Origin: Pomphorhynchus laevis
Lineage: Eukaryota > Acanthocephala > Palaeacanthocephala > Echinorhynchida > Pomphorhynchidae
NCBI GenBank assembly: GCA_012934845.2
Contig: WNNJ02000018.1
Span: 1 to 64,000 of the forward strand
DNA: 64,000 bases
Reading direction: 5' to 3'
Below, piece by piece: positions 46,759 to 59,533 of this stretch. How positions within the stretch are numbered: the first letter of the stretch is position 1; each line of letters starts with the position of its first letter. The notes under the pieces were generated by a model, which had not been told where the DNA came from, did not search any database, and saw only the letters and a list, made by a program, of their open reading frames with translations. The position numbers and the translations under genes were made by a program.

Positions 46759-47829
46759 TATATTTTTTAATAATAATAAAATTTTCGGCTAAACTTTTGA
46801 ATTGATCTCAGAGACTAAATTTCGCCATTTTAAATCTGGAACTTTATTTTCTGTTCAGAGCTATTTGAAATATACGAAAATTATAAAAGGTTTTTTACTA
46901 GTAATAATCTCGAATTTAAATCTCGGATTTTAATCTCGGTGGGCAGTGACTTCCAGATAATATTCACTGAATTTAGTTGCAATTAAAAAATACTTTTAAT
47001 TTTTTGTTTAAAAATTACTTTTCCTCAAAATTGATGTCTATATCTTTAAACGTTTGGATTAAAAGTCATCAATTTTTAATTTTTCATCTTCTTTTCTCCT
47101 TTTGCAGCCTCTCGCATTGAAATTGTTTCTCATAGTCTCTATTTCCTCTTGAAAATATTTGTCAAGAGAAGATATATATTTTTTGCTTGTAATAGCTCAT
47201 TAAAGATTGAATTCCACTTGAGAACTGGAAGGTGGCAACTAGGTGTATTTATATAGAAATGTTTACATTATGTTCTTATGCACAAATTGCTCACTTTTGC
47301 TGTGATTCATTTCGATAGAGTGAATCACGATAGATTGAATTTCAATAGATGGAATCACTATAGATTAAATTTCGATAGATTGGATAGGTTTACTTGAACA
47401 AAGCAGAAATTATTCCCTTTATTTGAAAAAATTTCCATACATTTTTGCATAAAATTTTTTCATAATTTTTGAAAATTTTTTGCATAAATGTTAAAAAATT
47501 GAAATTTCGTGAGCATTTTTTGCAATGTTGATGATGATAACAAAATATTGACTGTTTTCAAATAAAGAGAAATTATTTTATTCTTTGTTTCAGTAAAACT
47601 ATCTAATCGAAAATGGAAGGAGATTATGGGTTTAGTGTAAATTTCGAAAGATTGAATTTTCATTGTCGAGGAAATAGACCGACGGTTTTACTTTTATTCT
47701 GTTTATTTTTTTATTATTTTACTTTTATTTTTTATACTTTTATTTAAAATCTTTAAATAATTTGATCAGTAACTACTTACAATTTTTAAAGAGGCTGCAG
47801 AGCGAAACGTAAAATTGAAGAATTAATCT

Positions 47830-48210
47830 TTGTTTTTTGTTGGTAGAGACAAATAATCATATTTCGTATATATATGCTCCTTTACAAGGAGTCCTTTGTT
47901 TTCCTTGCAAAGTCTAGTATATATGAACACGTGCAATGAATGTTCAAAGATATATATAGGACAGACAGGAGGACAAATGAATGTACGAGCTTTGACTCGT
48001 AGATCCGACATAAAGTATAAACGAGGGAATAATGACGGGGCAGCCAAGCACTGCATAGAAAATGAAAACCATAAGATGGAAACGATAATTATTGAGGCAA
48101 ATGTTCCTGACACGGCTAAGCTTTAACAAAGGGAAATGTTTTGGATCGGACAACTCGTGGCAGACCAACAATTAAATGCCGAGCACATATATCACTTGCC
48201 GTGAATATAT
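47830..48210 (+). mobile_element. GIY-YIG endonuclease fragment of a Penelope-like element
   Basis: The plus strand gives VYMNTCNECSKIYIGQTGGQ, the GIY-YIG hallmark with the CxxC seen in Penelope-type endonucleases. The active-site arginine region (NVRAL), AAKHCIENENHKM (the His-Glu segment) and QREMFWIGQLV follow. GC content is higher than in the RT at 44-45 kb and 2.5 kb separates them, so this probably belongs to another, Penelope/Poseidon-like family with a C-terminal endonuclease. Only the 3' part is present. CTGAAGAAGGGCAG with GCGCGAAAGC follows at about 48318, resembling the 3' end of such elements. Confidence 0.8.
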
Positions 48211-48460
48211 CGGTTCCGAAATTGGGTTATTTATATTTCTATCTGTTAGTTGCATTGAACAATTTGATTTTCAATACTATTTTTTGTGCTAATCAGAACT
48301 GTGAATTTTTGTAGATGTACTGAAGAAGGGCAGTTAGCGCGAAAGCTTTACAAGAAATTGTTCTTGGTCTTCATTTCCTGTTTTTTATACTTACGGCAAT
48401 AATTACTCATGTATCATACAATGAATGATCCGGACACTGTCGGTTTTTCACAAATCAAAT

Positions 48461-48855
<395 letters not shown>

Positions 48856-48922
48856 CATAAATAAGCATCCATCAAAGGATCACCAGTCCCGATTTCAATC
48901 GATCTTCATGATCCAATACGAT

Positions 48923-48925
<3 letters not shown>

Positions 48926-49007
<82 letters not shown>
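48926..49007. repeat. TA dinucleotide tract
   Basis: About 80 bp of (TA)n about 70 bp after the palindrome; a third (TA)n tract lies at 49134-49182. The short open frames across these tracts encode only Tyr-Ile repeats and are not genes. Confidence 0.97.
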
Positions 49008-49010
<3 letters not shown>

Positions 49011-49014
49011 TAGT

Positions 49015-49130
49015 GCGAAAAATCGCTTGAAACTGTGGTCCAGGAGCCAAAACTGGCTACGATTGATTTTTAATCCATATGTGCTGCTAAATAAACTGAA
49101 CTTTCATCATCAACTCCATCAGTCTAATGT

Positions 49131-49186
<56 letters not shown>

Positions 49187-49625
49187 TAGAAGAATGTGTA
49201 AAAATGTGACCAGGGAGCTAAAAAGCTTCAGTTTCATAATCGTAGATTTTGCCAAAAATCGGAGTTCGATTACATGCAGAGCAGACTTCCTTATCAATCC
49301 TAGACGAGCTGATGGTAGCCGGCAGCAGTCATCAGTAGAGTGAACTACCATCAGTCGTTTCGGCTGCCTTGTGATATATTTAAAAGGCATCTCCCAGAAT
49401 TTGCTAACGTAGTAGCATGGGCATAGCCTCTTTAAACTGACAAAGTGCTTTCCGGATCATCCTAATTTTATTCGGCAGGAATTTTAATTGCTGCCGCTGC
49501 TTGCTTTCTCATAGGATCCCTTTATCAGATACGTTATAATTTAATCGAAGAATGCGTAAAACTGTGCTCCGGGAGCTAAAAAGCTTCAGATTCATTATCG
49601 TTGATTTTGTCAAAAACTGGACAAA
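49015..49625. repeat. Three copies of a 70-90-bp segment
   Basis: Segments at about 49025-49080, 49185-49260 and 49545-49620 share GAAGAATG(C/T)GTAAAA, GGGAGCTAAAAAGCTTCAG and ATCGT(A/T)GATTTTG. The intervening sequence is GC-richer and may be a repeat of unknown type. 49626-50275 is AT-rich without recognised features. Confidence 0.65.
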
Positions 49626-50275
49626 CATAGTTTTAATTCAATTAATCAACCCGAATAATATATATACTCATAATGGAAACATGGACAAGAAAACCTAGAA
49701 AAGGTTTTTTAGATAACTAAATAATTTCGTATGTGTAACACTCATCACATCAGTATCAATGAGGCAGCGAGAATTATGGATATATTTAATCATTAATAAT
49801 TATAAATTGGTTATTATTTATCAATTTTTGTTATTAAATTGTTTTCATGGCGCATGATATATTTTTTATGAAAGTATACTTTTATCAATTTATTCATTTG
49901 CTTTGCAGTGACCAGAAATTGGCAGAAACGAATTGGACTGCTAACCCAAAATTATTAAAGCGAGCTAGTCTTTCAAGCATAGGTATTTTGCTTTTGATAA
50001 GCCATTCAGGAATGATTTTCAGCAATCAATTGATTATTATTTAATATTAAGATAATGATACATTTATAAGATAGATACATTTATATCTTTATATATAAAG
50101 ATACATTTATGAGGAATATATTTACACTATATTCATTAATTAAATGAAATCATTCAACTTCATTTTTAAATTTTAGAGAAAATTTACAACCTAAATTTAA
50201 AGAAGTTATATAACTATAATGACGTTATATTTAAAGAAGTTGGTGTTATTTTAAAACAACATCAACTAATATTTA

Positions 50276-51587
50276 TGATTTTTAATAATTCAGCGACCTG
50301 TTAATTAAATATAGCTAATTCAACCGAATGCTGATTTATAATATATATAATTATAATTTGTTAAATAACTATTAATAATGTGTTAATAATTAATTAATCA
50401 TTAATAATTTTAATTTATTAATAATTTTAATTTATAATCACGTGGTTACTATTAGATTTCATTTCTAATATACTGAATATAACAGAAAAACGACCAAATA
50501 TCACTAAAATAATATTTGTGTAGCTGGAATTAATGCTTACATTAATCAATTAATGATTGCATTAGTCAATAATATAACGTATTAACGGAATATATTTTAA
50601 CAGAATATTTTCACTAAATTCAAATACATCGTCATTATTACACGTTGAGAATTATAAGTCACATATTCATATATTCCCTGGTAAGTATTTTAAGTATTCT
50701 GAACACCAAGTCATTTGTTAAGAAAAACGTGCCTTCTTACATCACTTCATTACTCGTGTAATTTGGTATAACCATTGCGGAAGTTTTGTGATAAATATAA
50801 AAGCTGAACATGCCATCGATTTAACATACCAGTTCTAGCCGAAAAGGCCATGTAGTTCATGAGAATAAAGTATCGCATTCTAACTTATCAATAAAAGTGC
50901 TTGCAACGACAACATCTATATGGTTTATTATAATGATTGATAATAGTGTTATAATACTTTAAAATCAAATGATATGTGTTCAATGTAATTTATTAAATTC
51001 TAGGAAAGCAATATAGCAGGCCCTTGTCTAATAAAATAAAGACAACTATGCCCTGTTTTAGAAATACCCTTATTTAATGGATAGCTAGTGAACATCTTTC
51101 TAAGTTTTTGATTGTTCCTGATGCTTACTGAGTCGAATATTTCAATTGCATAGGCAAAAATTAACATATTTTTAGACAATTGAACTACGCTTAAGTGAAA
51201 ATTCTATATAAATAGAAATGAAAACCCTTAACTTATACTACTCTATTAAACCCTAATTAGGAAAAGGTATAATAATACAAGTAATTATTCTTGTTTATAT
51301 TATATAACTTTATATTATTAAACCTCAATTAATATATTTTTTTAATTATTAATTAGTAAAAACTAATTAATAATTGTAAACTCTAAATTAAGATAAAATT
51401 ATTAATTATTTAATTATTAGCTTATCAATTATTATTAATTACTCTAAATTTTTAATTTATAATTAAATTTATAAAATTATTATTTCGTTATTTGTTAAAT
51501 TTATTATGATAAATTAATTAATTTAATTTATTAACAAATATTTGATTATTATAGTCTGATTATAATATAAATATATTAGTTAATCGA
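50276..51587. repeat. 1312-bp dispersed repeat, copy 1
   Basis: Equal in length and about 98-99% identical by eye to 59629-60940. Both start TGATTTTTAATAATTCAGCG and end TATATTAGTTAATCGA. A TATAAAAG box and AATAAA signals lie inside (about 50798 and 50870). There is no long open frame and no terminal inverted repeat or target-site duplication that I could confirm. A solo terminal repeat of an LTR-type element or a non-autonomous element is possible. Confidence 0.92.
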
Positions 51588-51759
51588 ATGTTATCGTGGG
51601 AAATGTCGACATTATTAATCAAAAATAATTATTTTAAAGTGAACTTTTTATTTAGTCTAACAGTGCACTGTTACTTATCTGAAATTGATAAAGACTTAAT
51701 ATCAGATTCTTTTGGCAGCTATTGCGAAGAAAAGCGGCGAAATTTAAAAATAATTTTTT

Positions 51760-51885
51760 TAAATAGTTGATAATAATCCATTATTGATAAAGAATTATTG
51801 GAGCTGTATCAACGAAAAGTGGAATTTTTGATATTTCGCTAACTTCTGTTAGCATTTTTAGAAAATAACCTGAAATACCTAAATT
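51760..51885 (+). repeat. Partial copy of the 409-bp arm sequence
   Basis: TTTAAATAGTTGATAATAAT, GAATTATTGGAGCTG and GATATTTCGCTAACTT occur in left-arm order, then the copy stops inside the hairpin. Confidence 0.75.
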
Positions 51886-51987
51886 TACTTTTTTTAGATT
51901 AAAAGTTCATTATTACAAATTTACCAGTTCATCATATCAAATTCCTTTGTCAGTTATTTTGGAGAAAAGGGCGAATTGTTTGCATTG

Positions 51988-52050
51988 AGCTCTACAAGTT
52001 CTCTTGTAGTTCTCTTGTAGAGCTCTACAAGAGAACTTGTAGAGCTCACT
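51988..52050. repeat. Short nested palindrome
   Basis: GAGCTCTACAAGTTCTCTTG and its complement CAAGAGAACTTGTAGAGCTC face each other around TAGTTCTCTTGTAGAGCTCTA, giving 20-23-bp arms. Confidence 0.8.
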
Positions 52051-52199
52051 GCAAACAAGCGCTGAACATTTGAATATGCATGACAGATGGGAGTAATTCG
52101 GCCTGGGACAATTGTATGCCATAGTGTGGAGGTGAATTGAACATTCAGAAAGGCAAAACTCATCGTGGTTTAGCTCTTAGAATTAGATGTCAACGCACC

Positions 52200-52330
52200 G
52201 GTGTAGAAAGTCTACATCTTATAAATAACGTCTGTTATTTATTAGTCAATTTATAAAAATGACTTTTATTTTAAATTTCAATTTTTTATTTTAACTTGAT
52301 ATAAATATAAATTGTATAAAATCTTATATA
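52200..52330 (+). repeat. RT-associated structured repeat, partial copy j
   Basis: Only the right half is present: AACGTCTGTTATTTATTAGT, GACTTTTATTTTAAATTTC and TAACTTGATATAAATATAAA. Confidence 0.75.
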
Positions 52331-52344
52331 TTGAGATTATAATT

Positions 52345-52505
52345 TTAAGTCATGACCAAAACATAAAAAAAACTAATCCTGATAGTAACAGAGAATATTC
52401 ATTAACCTCTGCAGGCCATTTTTTTGACAACTTAAAGCAATCAACTGAGTGGAAGGATTTACTTAACTTCCCACGGAATAAATGCCCATCCTTCCTTTCG
52501 TTGGT
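52345..52505 (+). repeat. Inverted pair member A (partner at 58309)
   Basis: About 160 bp that returns in reverse complement at 58309-58461, sharing TTAAGTCATGACCAAAACAT, CAGAGAATATTCATTAA and TTCCCACGGAATAAATG with few differences. No domain was recognised in the short frame here. Confidence 0.85.
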
Positions 52506-52586
52506 GAAGAGGCGTTATCTTTTAATGAAATTCTGAAGAATTTAAAAAAAATTCCTCTTTTCTTTGATCAAGCTTCAATAATTAAT

Positions 52587-52995
52587 TAAATTAGCTAATA
52601 TGTATCTTAGAATAAGATACATATTAAGATACATAATAAGATACATATTAAATTAGCTAATATGTATCTTAGAATAAGATACATACGTCATCAGAAAATT
52701 ACCTTCGGTAATTTTCTGAAGATGCTAACAAAAGTTAGCGAAATATCAAAAATAATTTTTATTTTCTTTGATCCAGCTCCAATAATTCTTTATCAGTAAT
52801 ATGGATCATTATCAACTATTTAATAAAATTTAAAAAATACTTTTTTATTTGCTACATTTTAAAGTATGTAAATATATGTAAAATTAGACACGGTTTTTTA
52901 TTATTAGTTGGATCATACCTTATTGTAGTATACTTTCGTTTTACTTTTATTGCATTATATGTAATTAAATATATAATTATATATTAATAGATGAT
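52587..52995 (-). repeat. 409-bp inverted repeat, right arm
   Basis: The reverse complement of 43737-44145. The inner end stops exactly where the RT frame would start, so this arm is the leading region of the RT element in opposite orientation without the RT. The outer flanks (TTGCCA on the left, CTTAAA on the right) do not form a target-site duplication. Confidence 0.9.
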
Positions 52996-53079
52996 CTTAA
53001 AATCATATATATGATTAATATAATATAAATAAAATGATATATATAATCTTATATATATCTTAAAAAAGACACTATATAA

Positions 53080-53410
53080 TCAAATTTAGTCCAAGGAAAT
53101 ATACCGTCCTTAACACGTATTTGGCCCCGCTGCTATGTTGGGTAGAGAAATTAGGAACCGAAACATGATAACATAGCAGTTCCTCCTGATAACCTATAAT
53201 CCTTATTCTGATACAACGTCTGTTATTCATTAGTCAATTCGTAAAAATGACTTCGATTTTAAATTTCAATTTTTTATTTTAACTTTATTTAAATTATAAA
53301 AAATCTTATAAGAATTATTTATTTTATTATTTAATTATTAAATTTTGATTTAGCATTATTGTTTTGTTTATTTTATAATTATATCAAATACGTAGACTCA
53401 GTTAGCTAAT
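53080..53410 (+). repeat. RT-associated structured repeat, copy k
   Basis: A full-length sense copy. The first arm CTGCTATGTT pairs perfectly with AACATAGCAG (10 bp) around AACCGAAACATGAT, and the usual right half follows, ending near GTAGACTCAGTTAGCTAA. It lies just outside the right 409-bp arm. Confidence 0.88.
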
Positions 53411-53614
53411 TTGATTAGTCGTAGCTGTTAAAAAATAAGTCGAGTTTTTAATTTGATGTACAGTGAAAATGAGTCGATTGCTGCGCAGCGGCAGAGTTCA
53501 AAATTCATAGGAAAGCTGCAGGAATTTACTTTAATTAATTTTGAGAGTTCATTTTGTCCAGATCTAATGCCCACTTTGAAAAAATTGGAGACGAAAAATA
53601 CCAGTTTGAAGTAA

Positions 53615-53662
53615 TTAAGACGCATATCTCGTCCTTTAAAGGAGTAGATATGCGTCTTAACT
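53615..53662. repeat. Hairpin with 15-bp arms
   Basis: TTAAGACGCATATCT and AGATATGCGTCTTAA flank CGTCCTTTAAAGGAGT. A perfect short palindrome; it could be one terminus of a DNA element, though no partner terminus was found. Confidence 0.75.
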
Positions 53663-54639
53663 ACTTTAAACTATAGTGGGATTTCAGCATTTTTCGGTGA
53701 ACCATAAAATAAGTTTGTTAATAGAGAATATTCAGGAATTCATTCAAATACTATAGAAAAAGACTAGAATCTTAAATGATTGAAATGAATTTGAATTATT
53801 ATGCAATCTGCGGGCTTTATCTATTTCAGATAAGTATAATGAACTGACTAATTCAGTAAAAAATCTTCTACAAATATTTTTCGATTAAACATGTCGTCCC
53901 ATTTTACCTAAATCAATAACTTCCAGTTACCGAATATTATAAAGATTACATATATTATAATGATTATATTTACTATAATTATTTATTATAATAATTATTT
54001 ATTGTTTTATTATAAAGTATGTTTGCATCCTTTAGAGCAGCACTTCGACATCAGAATGGAATTATAGATTAAATTACAGATCTTGTAATTTTGTAATTGA
54101 AGTTTTGATTTAATACTTGTTTCGATCTGTTAATTAGATCTTCTTAATTAACCAAGAAGGTTATTTTTAAATTCAAAACTTGCTTAACTTGCTAAATTTT
54201 ACACAAGAAAAATTCTTTATTTATCTTTGAAGAATTTGCGTTTCTTATCATTAAATAAATTATCGTTTAGATTGTATCTTTTGATATAAAATGTTTTGAA
54301 GATAATTAGTAAATACAATTTCCTTTATTTCTATTAATAATATTTAAATTAAAAAAAACTAAAAATTATGGATATTGTCGTTGTTGACAACATTCGTCTT
54401 TATTTTTACACGTTTGATAAGTATAAAATAAATATTTTTTTAACCCATGTCATTCTTTGAAGAAAATGTAAGAAAATTCGAAACTTATACAATAGAAGAA
54501 CATATCTTGTTTGTAAGAAAAATGTTATAAAAACCAACTTTGCTAAAATAATGACATTTCTCTACGAAGACAAAATTTCTCCTGTATTTATCTTTTTTTA
54601 AATTATTTGAAAATTATAAGAAACATTTTTCGATAAAAA

Positions 54640-55420
54640 AACCAACATGGCATGTGATTTTCACAACATGAAAATCGTATTGAATCGACAGAAGAGGTGC
54701 AATTTAGATAATAATGCATGGAAATGTCAGAATAAAGTATGTAGCAAATTTAAGACCACAAAATATATTAGGAGCGCTAGCTTTTTAGACGGATTTAGCA
54801 TATCTTTGATCAATTTTATAGAAATGCTATATTGATTTGCCAGTGACAGCAACAAAAAATTAAGGATTTGAGTATATCCAGACTGATAGTTTTTTTTTCA
54901 AGAAATTGAGAATTAGATACCATGAGTATATGGTAAATAATCCTGAATTATTAGGGGGCGAAGGCATAATTTGTCAACTCGACGAAACATTTTTGTCGTA
55001 AACAGAAACACAATAGAAGACGGGCAATGATTGAGCAGATTTGGATATTTGGAATAGTTGGTACGTCATTTACTCCAGCTAAAGGATATATGGAAATAGT
55101 GCAAAATAAGAAAAGAAACTTTGCTACTTATAATTGAGAGAGCAATATTACCTTGATCTATTATGCATAGTGATGAATGGGGAGTATATATGAGCATAAA
55201 TCTGGACTTGTATGAACACGGAACTGTTAAGCATAAATTACATTTTGTAGACCCTATAACGAGGATACTCACAAAATATAGAATCATATTAGAGCAAACA
55301 GAAGTACAGAGCTGAGACTATGATGGGTGTTTGTAAGAAGGAATTGACGTATTACTGAAGTGAGTGGATGTGGAGGGATAATATTCCTGGTGATTATATG
55401 GAAAAGGTATTCTTTTTAAT
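54640..55420 (+). pseudogene. Merlin-family DNA transposase relic
   Basis: The opening frame (54647-54835) has an N-terminal zinc-ribbon-like segment with cysteines in AWKCQNKVCSKF, then GFSISLINFIEMLY. Further on, in shifting frames, come ICQLDETF (first Asp-Glu of the DDE core), QIWIFGIV, MHSDEWGVY (second Asp), YEHGTVKHKLHFVDP and QNIESYWSKQK (final catalytic Glu), then EWMWRDNIPGDY. This is the motif order of Merlin/IS1016-type transposases. Several stops and frame changes lie after the first frame, so it is dead. Termini were not found. Confidence 0.85.
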
Positions 55421-55989
55421 AAAAATATTATTTGAAATATTTTTTGGGGGTGGTTGATAAGTGTCTTCCTAGAGGGATTTTTGCCAAGATTCAAGATTAT
55501 TATGAAAGAAATCACGTCATGTTATTACATTGTACTTATAACTAACGAAATTTTTCACGATTTGACAAATACATAAAATAATTTAACAGAAATTGTTATA
55601 GAGCATAAGGAACTACAATCTTACGTATAATAAGTATACCAATAATAATCAGAATGAATAAAAACGATAAATGCAACTCTCACAGTTTAGAACAAATCGT
55701 TTCTGACTCTCAGAAATAATCGACACTCAAAGTATATTTTCTTTATACTTTGATGATAAACGATTAAAGTAAAATTAGTAAAAATAAAACTCTCGATAGA
55801 TTTCAAATAAGAAAATATGCCAAAATCCAAATTACACTGAAAATTATCAATAGCAATATGAGAGAAAGATTTATTTATCAACCCAAATTCCACAAGCAAG
55901 GGAAAATATTACATTTTATTTCAAATGTAAGTTAAAATCATCGCATTATTTCATCAATTGACTTAAAGCTGAATGGTAAAAGAAGGGAA

Positions 55990-57440
55990 CATTGTCGTAT
56001 GTCTAATAGTTCTTTGCAAGGTTGTTGGCAAAATATACATCGTCAATTAACATCTTTGATACGAAATGGAATTTTCACCGATCTCATCGTGGTAACCGTG
56101 CATCGAGAAGTAAAGATCAAAGGACGTTTGAGACATCACGAATGTTTTAACATTACCAGTCGAGTACCGCAGGAGTTTGCATATATTTTGAACTAGCATT
56201 ACTAATTTTATCGTTTCATCTTGAAATATGCTTAAGAGATGCGAAATCACTTGGAAGATCAAGTTCAAGCATAAGTTCCTGATATGATGGAGGTTCGTCT
56301 AAGAAATTAGCTAAAATTGAGAAAGATGCTTTCTGCTACAGACAAAGAAACATTTTTAAATATGTCCATATTATTTTATGGATGGCAGTCAAATTACTTT
56401 CTATGAGGTCCGGTCAGTATACCTTCAAGCCATAAGTTGCAATTGGTGCAAGCATTATTTTAAAATACTGTAATGATGTGGCGAAATATGTTTTTTCGAA
56501 AGTGAAACTTTAATTAAGCGCTGAGCTATTTTGTCAGAGATTTCCTCGTAATGGTGCGAGAATAACCATCGCGACGTCAGATTAAATCTAGGATAACAAA
56601 ATCTACAAATAGCTTTAATTTTTGAAACATAAAAAGCACATCTGATTTGACATATTGACTTCAAAATTGTTTTGATCACAGTATTGGTGTAGTTTGTTCT
56701 ATAAAGCTTTGCAAGTTAGCACGATCACATGAGAAAATTATCATGTCATTAGTGTATAAGATAGATTTAACGTTCGTTTACTATATTATCGCCGGTAAAT
56801 TTGAGAATAAAAGACTAAAAAGCAGATAATTTATCGCAGAACCCCGATTTTGAATGGAGGACTTCAAGAAAACTAAGTCCTTCGAATATACAAATGTTAT
56901 GAGATCTAAACATCTTCTTTATCACATGAAGAAAATGACTTTTCTAACTTTAAATTATGTTTTCGTTGCAATGTGATTTTAATCAAGAGAATTAATAGCC
57001 TTATAAGAAGTCAAAAACACTCAATACAATGCCGATCACGGACAAGCAGAGTGTATTACCGTTTGCCGAAGGGAATTGAGGATGGTAGAAGTATAATGAC
57101 CAGAACGAAAACCATGTTGCTCTTTTGGGAGAAAATTATCCACATAAGAAGCAAAACGATCAGTAATCAGAGAAGATAACCATTTATACGTTTGACTCCT
57201 AGCAATTCCTCGGTACAAATTCACATCACAAGGATCACATTTTCCTTTGAAATATTATTCTTTATTAACTCGCTGAGCCCAGATGATACAATGGGAGCAC
57301 CATTAAGAATATTATTAAAAAGTATGCACCAATAATCATTGGTCAGATCGAAAGAAGATTCTATATGTTCACGAGATATTAATCGAAACTGTTGCCTTAC
57401 GATTCGCCATATTTCCCAATGCAATATACAACTCAATCCT
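55990..57440 (-). mobile_element. LINE relic with RT core, minus strand
   Basis: Minus-strand frames give YRGIARSQTYKWLSSLITDRF and LPKEQHGFRSGHYTSTIL (the RT region before motif A, with the QxGFRxGxST signature) at 57036-57224. Further along, YTNDMIIFSCDRANLQSF (motif C, YADD form altered) lies at about 56700-56760, with a run to GLINKSFSHIAIDNFQ nearer 55800. This is a different LINE from the 34-kb and 40-kb family. Motif B was not located and stops are frequent. Confidence 0.7.
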
Positions 57441-57659
57441 AATGAAATCCATATTGAGTAATTTAATATTTCCTAGTTTAGCGTCAGCTACATCATGACT
57501 CGAATGTGAAGTTACCTAACAGTATATGCAAGCATTAACGAAAGTGTAAGTGTCATTTGCCTATTTGAATGGAAGAAAATGAAATTCTATTTAATTGACG
57601 TTTGTTAAATTTCCCAGGCATCAATTCAGTTGTAGACAAAATCTTATCTTTAACGATAT

Positions 57660-58308
57660 TATTTTTGATGCATTGAAATCGTCTTGTTGGTAGTCGGTTG
57701 AGTTTCATTTTGTTGAGATATTTCCGGACCTCTTCGACATGAAGAGGACCTCTTCAAGCATGATGTCCAGACAACTCCACATATCGGGAATCATCAGTGG
57801 TCGTCTCTGTATCATCGTTGTTTCGTCCCTCAGCATTTACTATATTGACGATAAACATTGTGATCGTCCATCAGATTGAAATAATGCACAAAAATCGTAT
57901 TGTTGGTGGTCGGTTGAATTTAATTTGGTGGAGATATTTCCGGACCTCTTCGACTAACTTGTATTTTAGCTGGCTACATAATAGCTTCAGCTATCAGGTC
58001 GCATTACGACAGAAAGCATGCTGACCAGACAACTCTACAGGGCAGGACTCATCAGTGGACGTCGCTGTATCATCGTTGTTCGTCCCTCAGCATGCACTAT
58101 ATTGACGATAAACATGGTGGTCCTCTATCAGATTGAAATGATGCATTGAAATCGTCTTGTTGGTTTCTGTCGTAATGCGACCTGATAGTTGAAGCTATTA
58201 TGTAGCCAGCTAAAATACAAGTTAATCGAAGAGATCCGGAAATAGCTCAATAAAATGAAATTCAACCGACTACCAACAAGACGATTTCATTGCATCATTT
58301 CAATCTGA
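57660..58308. repeat. Direct and inverted repeat cluster
   Basis: A unit of about 200-260 bp occurs at about 57660-57853 and 57886-58147, sharing CGTCTTGTTGGT, CAGACAACTC, TGTATCATCGTTG and TTGACGATAAACAT. An inverted copy of its first 125 bp lies at about 58164-58290. The 75-codon frame over it has no domain. No family is recognised. Confidence 0.8.
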
Positions 58309-58461
58309 AAGGACGGATGATCATTTATTCCGTGGGAAGTTATGTAAATCCTTCTACTCAGTTGATTGCTTTAAGTTGTCAAAAAATGACTAGCAGAGAT
58401 TAATGAATATTCTCTGTTACCATCAGGATTAGTTTTTTTTCATGTTTTGGTCATGACTTAA
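58309..58461 (-). repeat. Inverted pair member B (partner at 52345)
   Basis: The reverse complement of 52345-52505. Together with the cluster to its left it forms the right edge of the repeat-rich interval. No terminal duplication is seen. Confidence 0.85.
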
Positions 58462-58941
58462 AGGATTCTGCAATTACCCACATGATCACGATATTCTGCT
58501 TTGGTACACTTATTGTTTCGTTATATTTATAGTTTGGACTTAGCCCCGAGAGGCAAGAAGGCATAATAAGTCACTTTTTCTCAAAGTAATAATAACAATA
58601 ATATATTAGAAACTATTAGAAAAGAGTTATTGAATTATTTAGAGGGGTTAAGTTTCTACAGTAACTTACATTAGCGTTGCTCAACATTCGACTCTAGTTC
58701 TATGGAATTAGGCGAGTTAACATTCAAGTCAAGTTATATACTGATGCTGACTAATTGTTGAACCAGGCGTTAGTATTAAACAGCAAACGTCGATCGAAGA
58801 TGCATTACAACGAATTCAGTTTGGCGCCAAATTAAATTATACAATTTATAGAAGATGTTAAAGTAAATTACGTTCTGAGCGATCCCGTTGTGTATTAAAT
58901 TGTTGCTTTAACCAAGAATTTTAATTTGTATACAAGAAATC

Positions 58942-59533
58942 ATGGAGTACGATGATACAAATAGTAATAGTCTTAAAAAGAACAAGTCATTACCTAAAAG
59001 ATGTTATTCGTGTTCCTCAAAATGCTATCGACGCGATGTAGTAGCTTACACACGGGAAACGGATCATGGTGAACAACATATTGCAGGAGAATTTTCACAG
59101 CCAAAAAGAGAAAAGCTGTCAGCTGTAAAAATGAAAAACAGTGAAAAACCATATGGTATTAAACGTGAGCCTTCGTCACCGATGGGTGACGAGAGTGAGA
59201 GAGAAAAGTCACCAGGTATTTTTGACAGATTAAAGAAGCTAGGGGAGCCAAGCCATAAAGACGATCATGATATCAAAAAAGATGATAAGTTTCCACCTGA
59301 GCTGGAAATTTTGCTGCTTAAAGGCTATTTAGTAAATGATGTATCAAAAGAAGTATTAAATTTATCAACAAATGAAATACAAGTCGATAAAAATAATGTT
59401 GCTCAAAAACTTTATCAAAAATTGCATTCTGAATTTATCAAATTAGAAAAGGCATTTTGTAAGCAAGTCAATGATTGTAAGTCATCTAAGTCGAAGGAAA
59501 AAAACGATAAATATTGTCTGAAGAAAGAAAACT
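58942..59533 (+). CDS. Unknown gene, exon 1
   Basis: 197 codons plus one base. The donor TGTAAGTC is a strong match to the consensus. The frame stays open only 14 bases past it. Confidence 0.7.

Noticed and set aside
47823-48171. Two minus-strand open frames over the endonuclease fragment
   Set aside because: The GIY-YIG signature is on the plus strand; these are antisense shadows.
44086-48210. One complete Penelope-like element made of the RT and the GIY-YIG fragment
   Set aside because: The RT frame ends with a stop, 2.5 kb of other repeats intervene, and the two parts differ in base composition. They are better read as two families.
49027-49390. Small proteins with Tyr-Ile repeats
   Set aside because: They are translations of (TA)n tracts.
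50276-51587. Solo LTR of a retroviral-type element
   Set aside because: It begins TG but does not end CA, and no target-site duplication was found around either copy, so the label is not supported.
51588-51770. 60-residue open frame after the 1.3-kb repeat
   Set aside because: It overlaps repeat-derived sequence, has no domain and no splice context.
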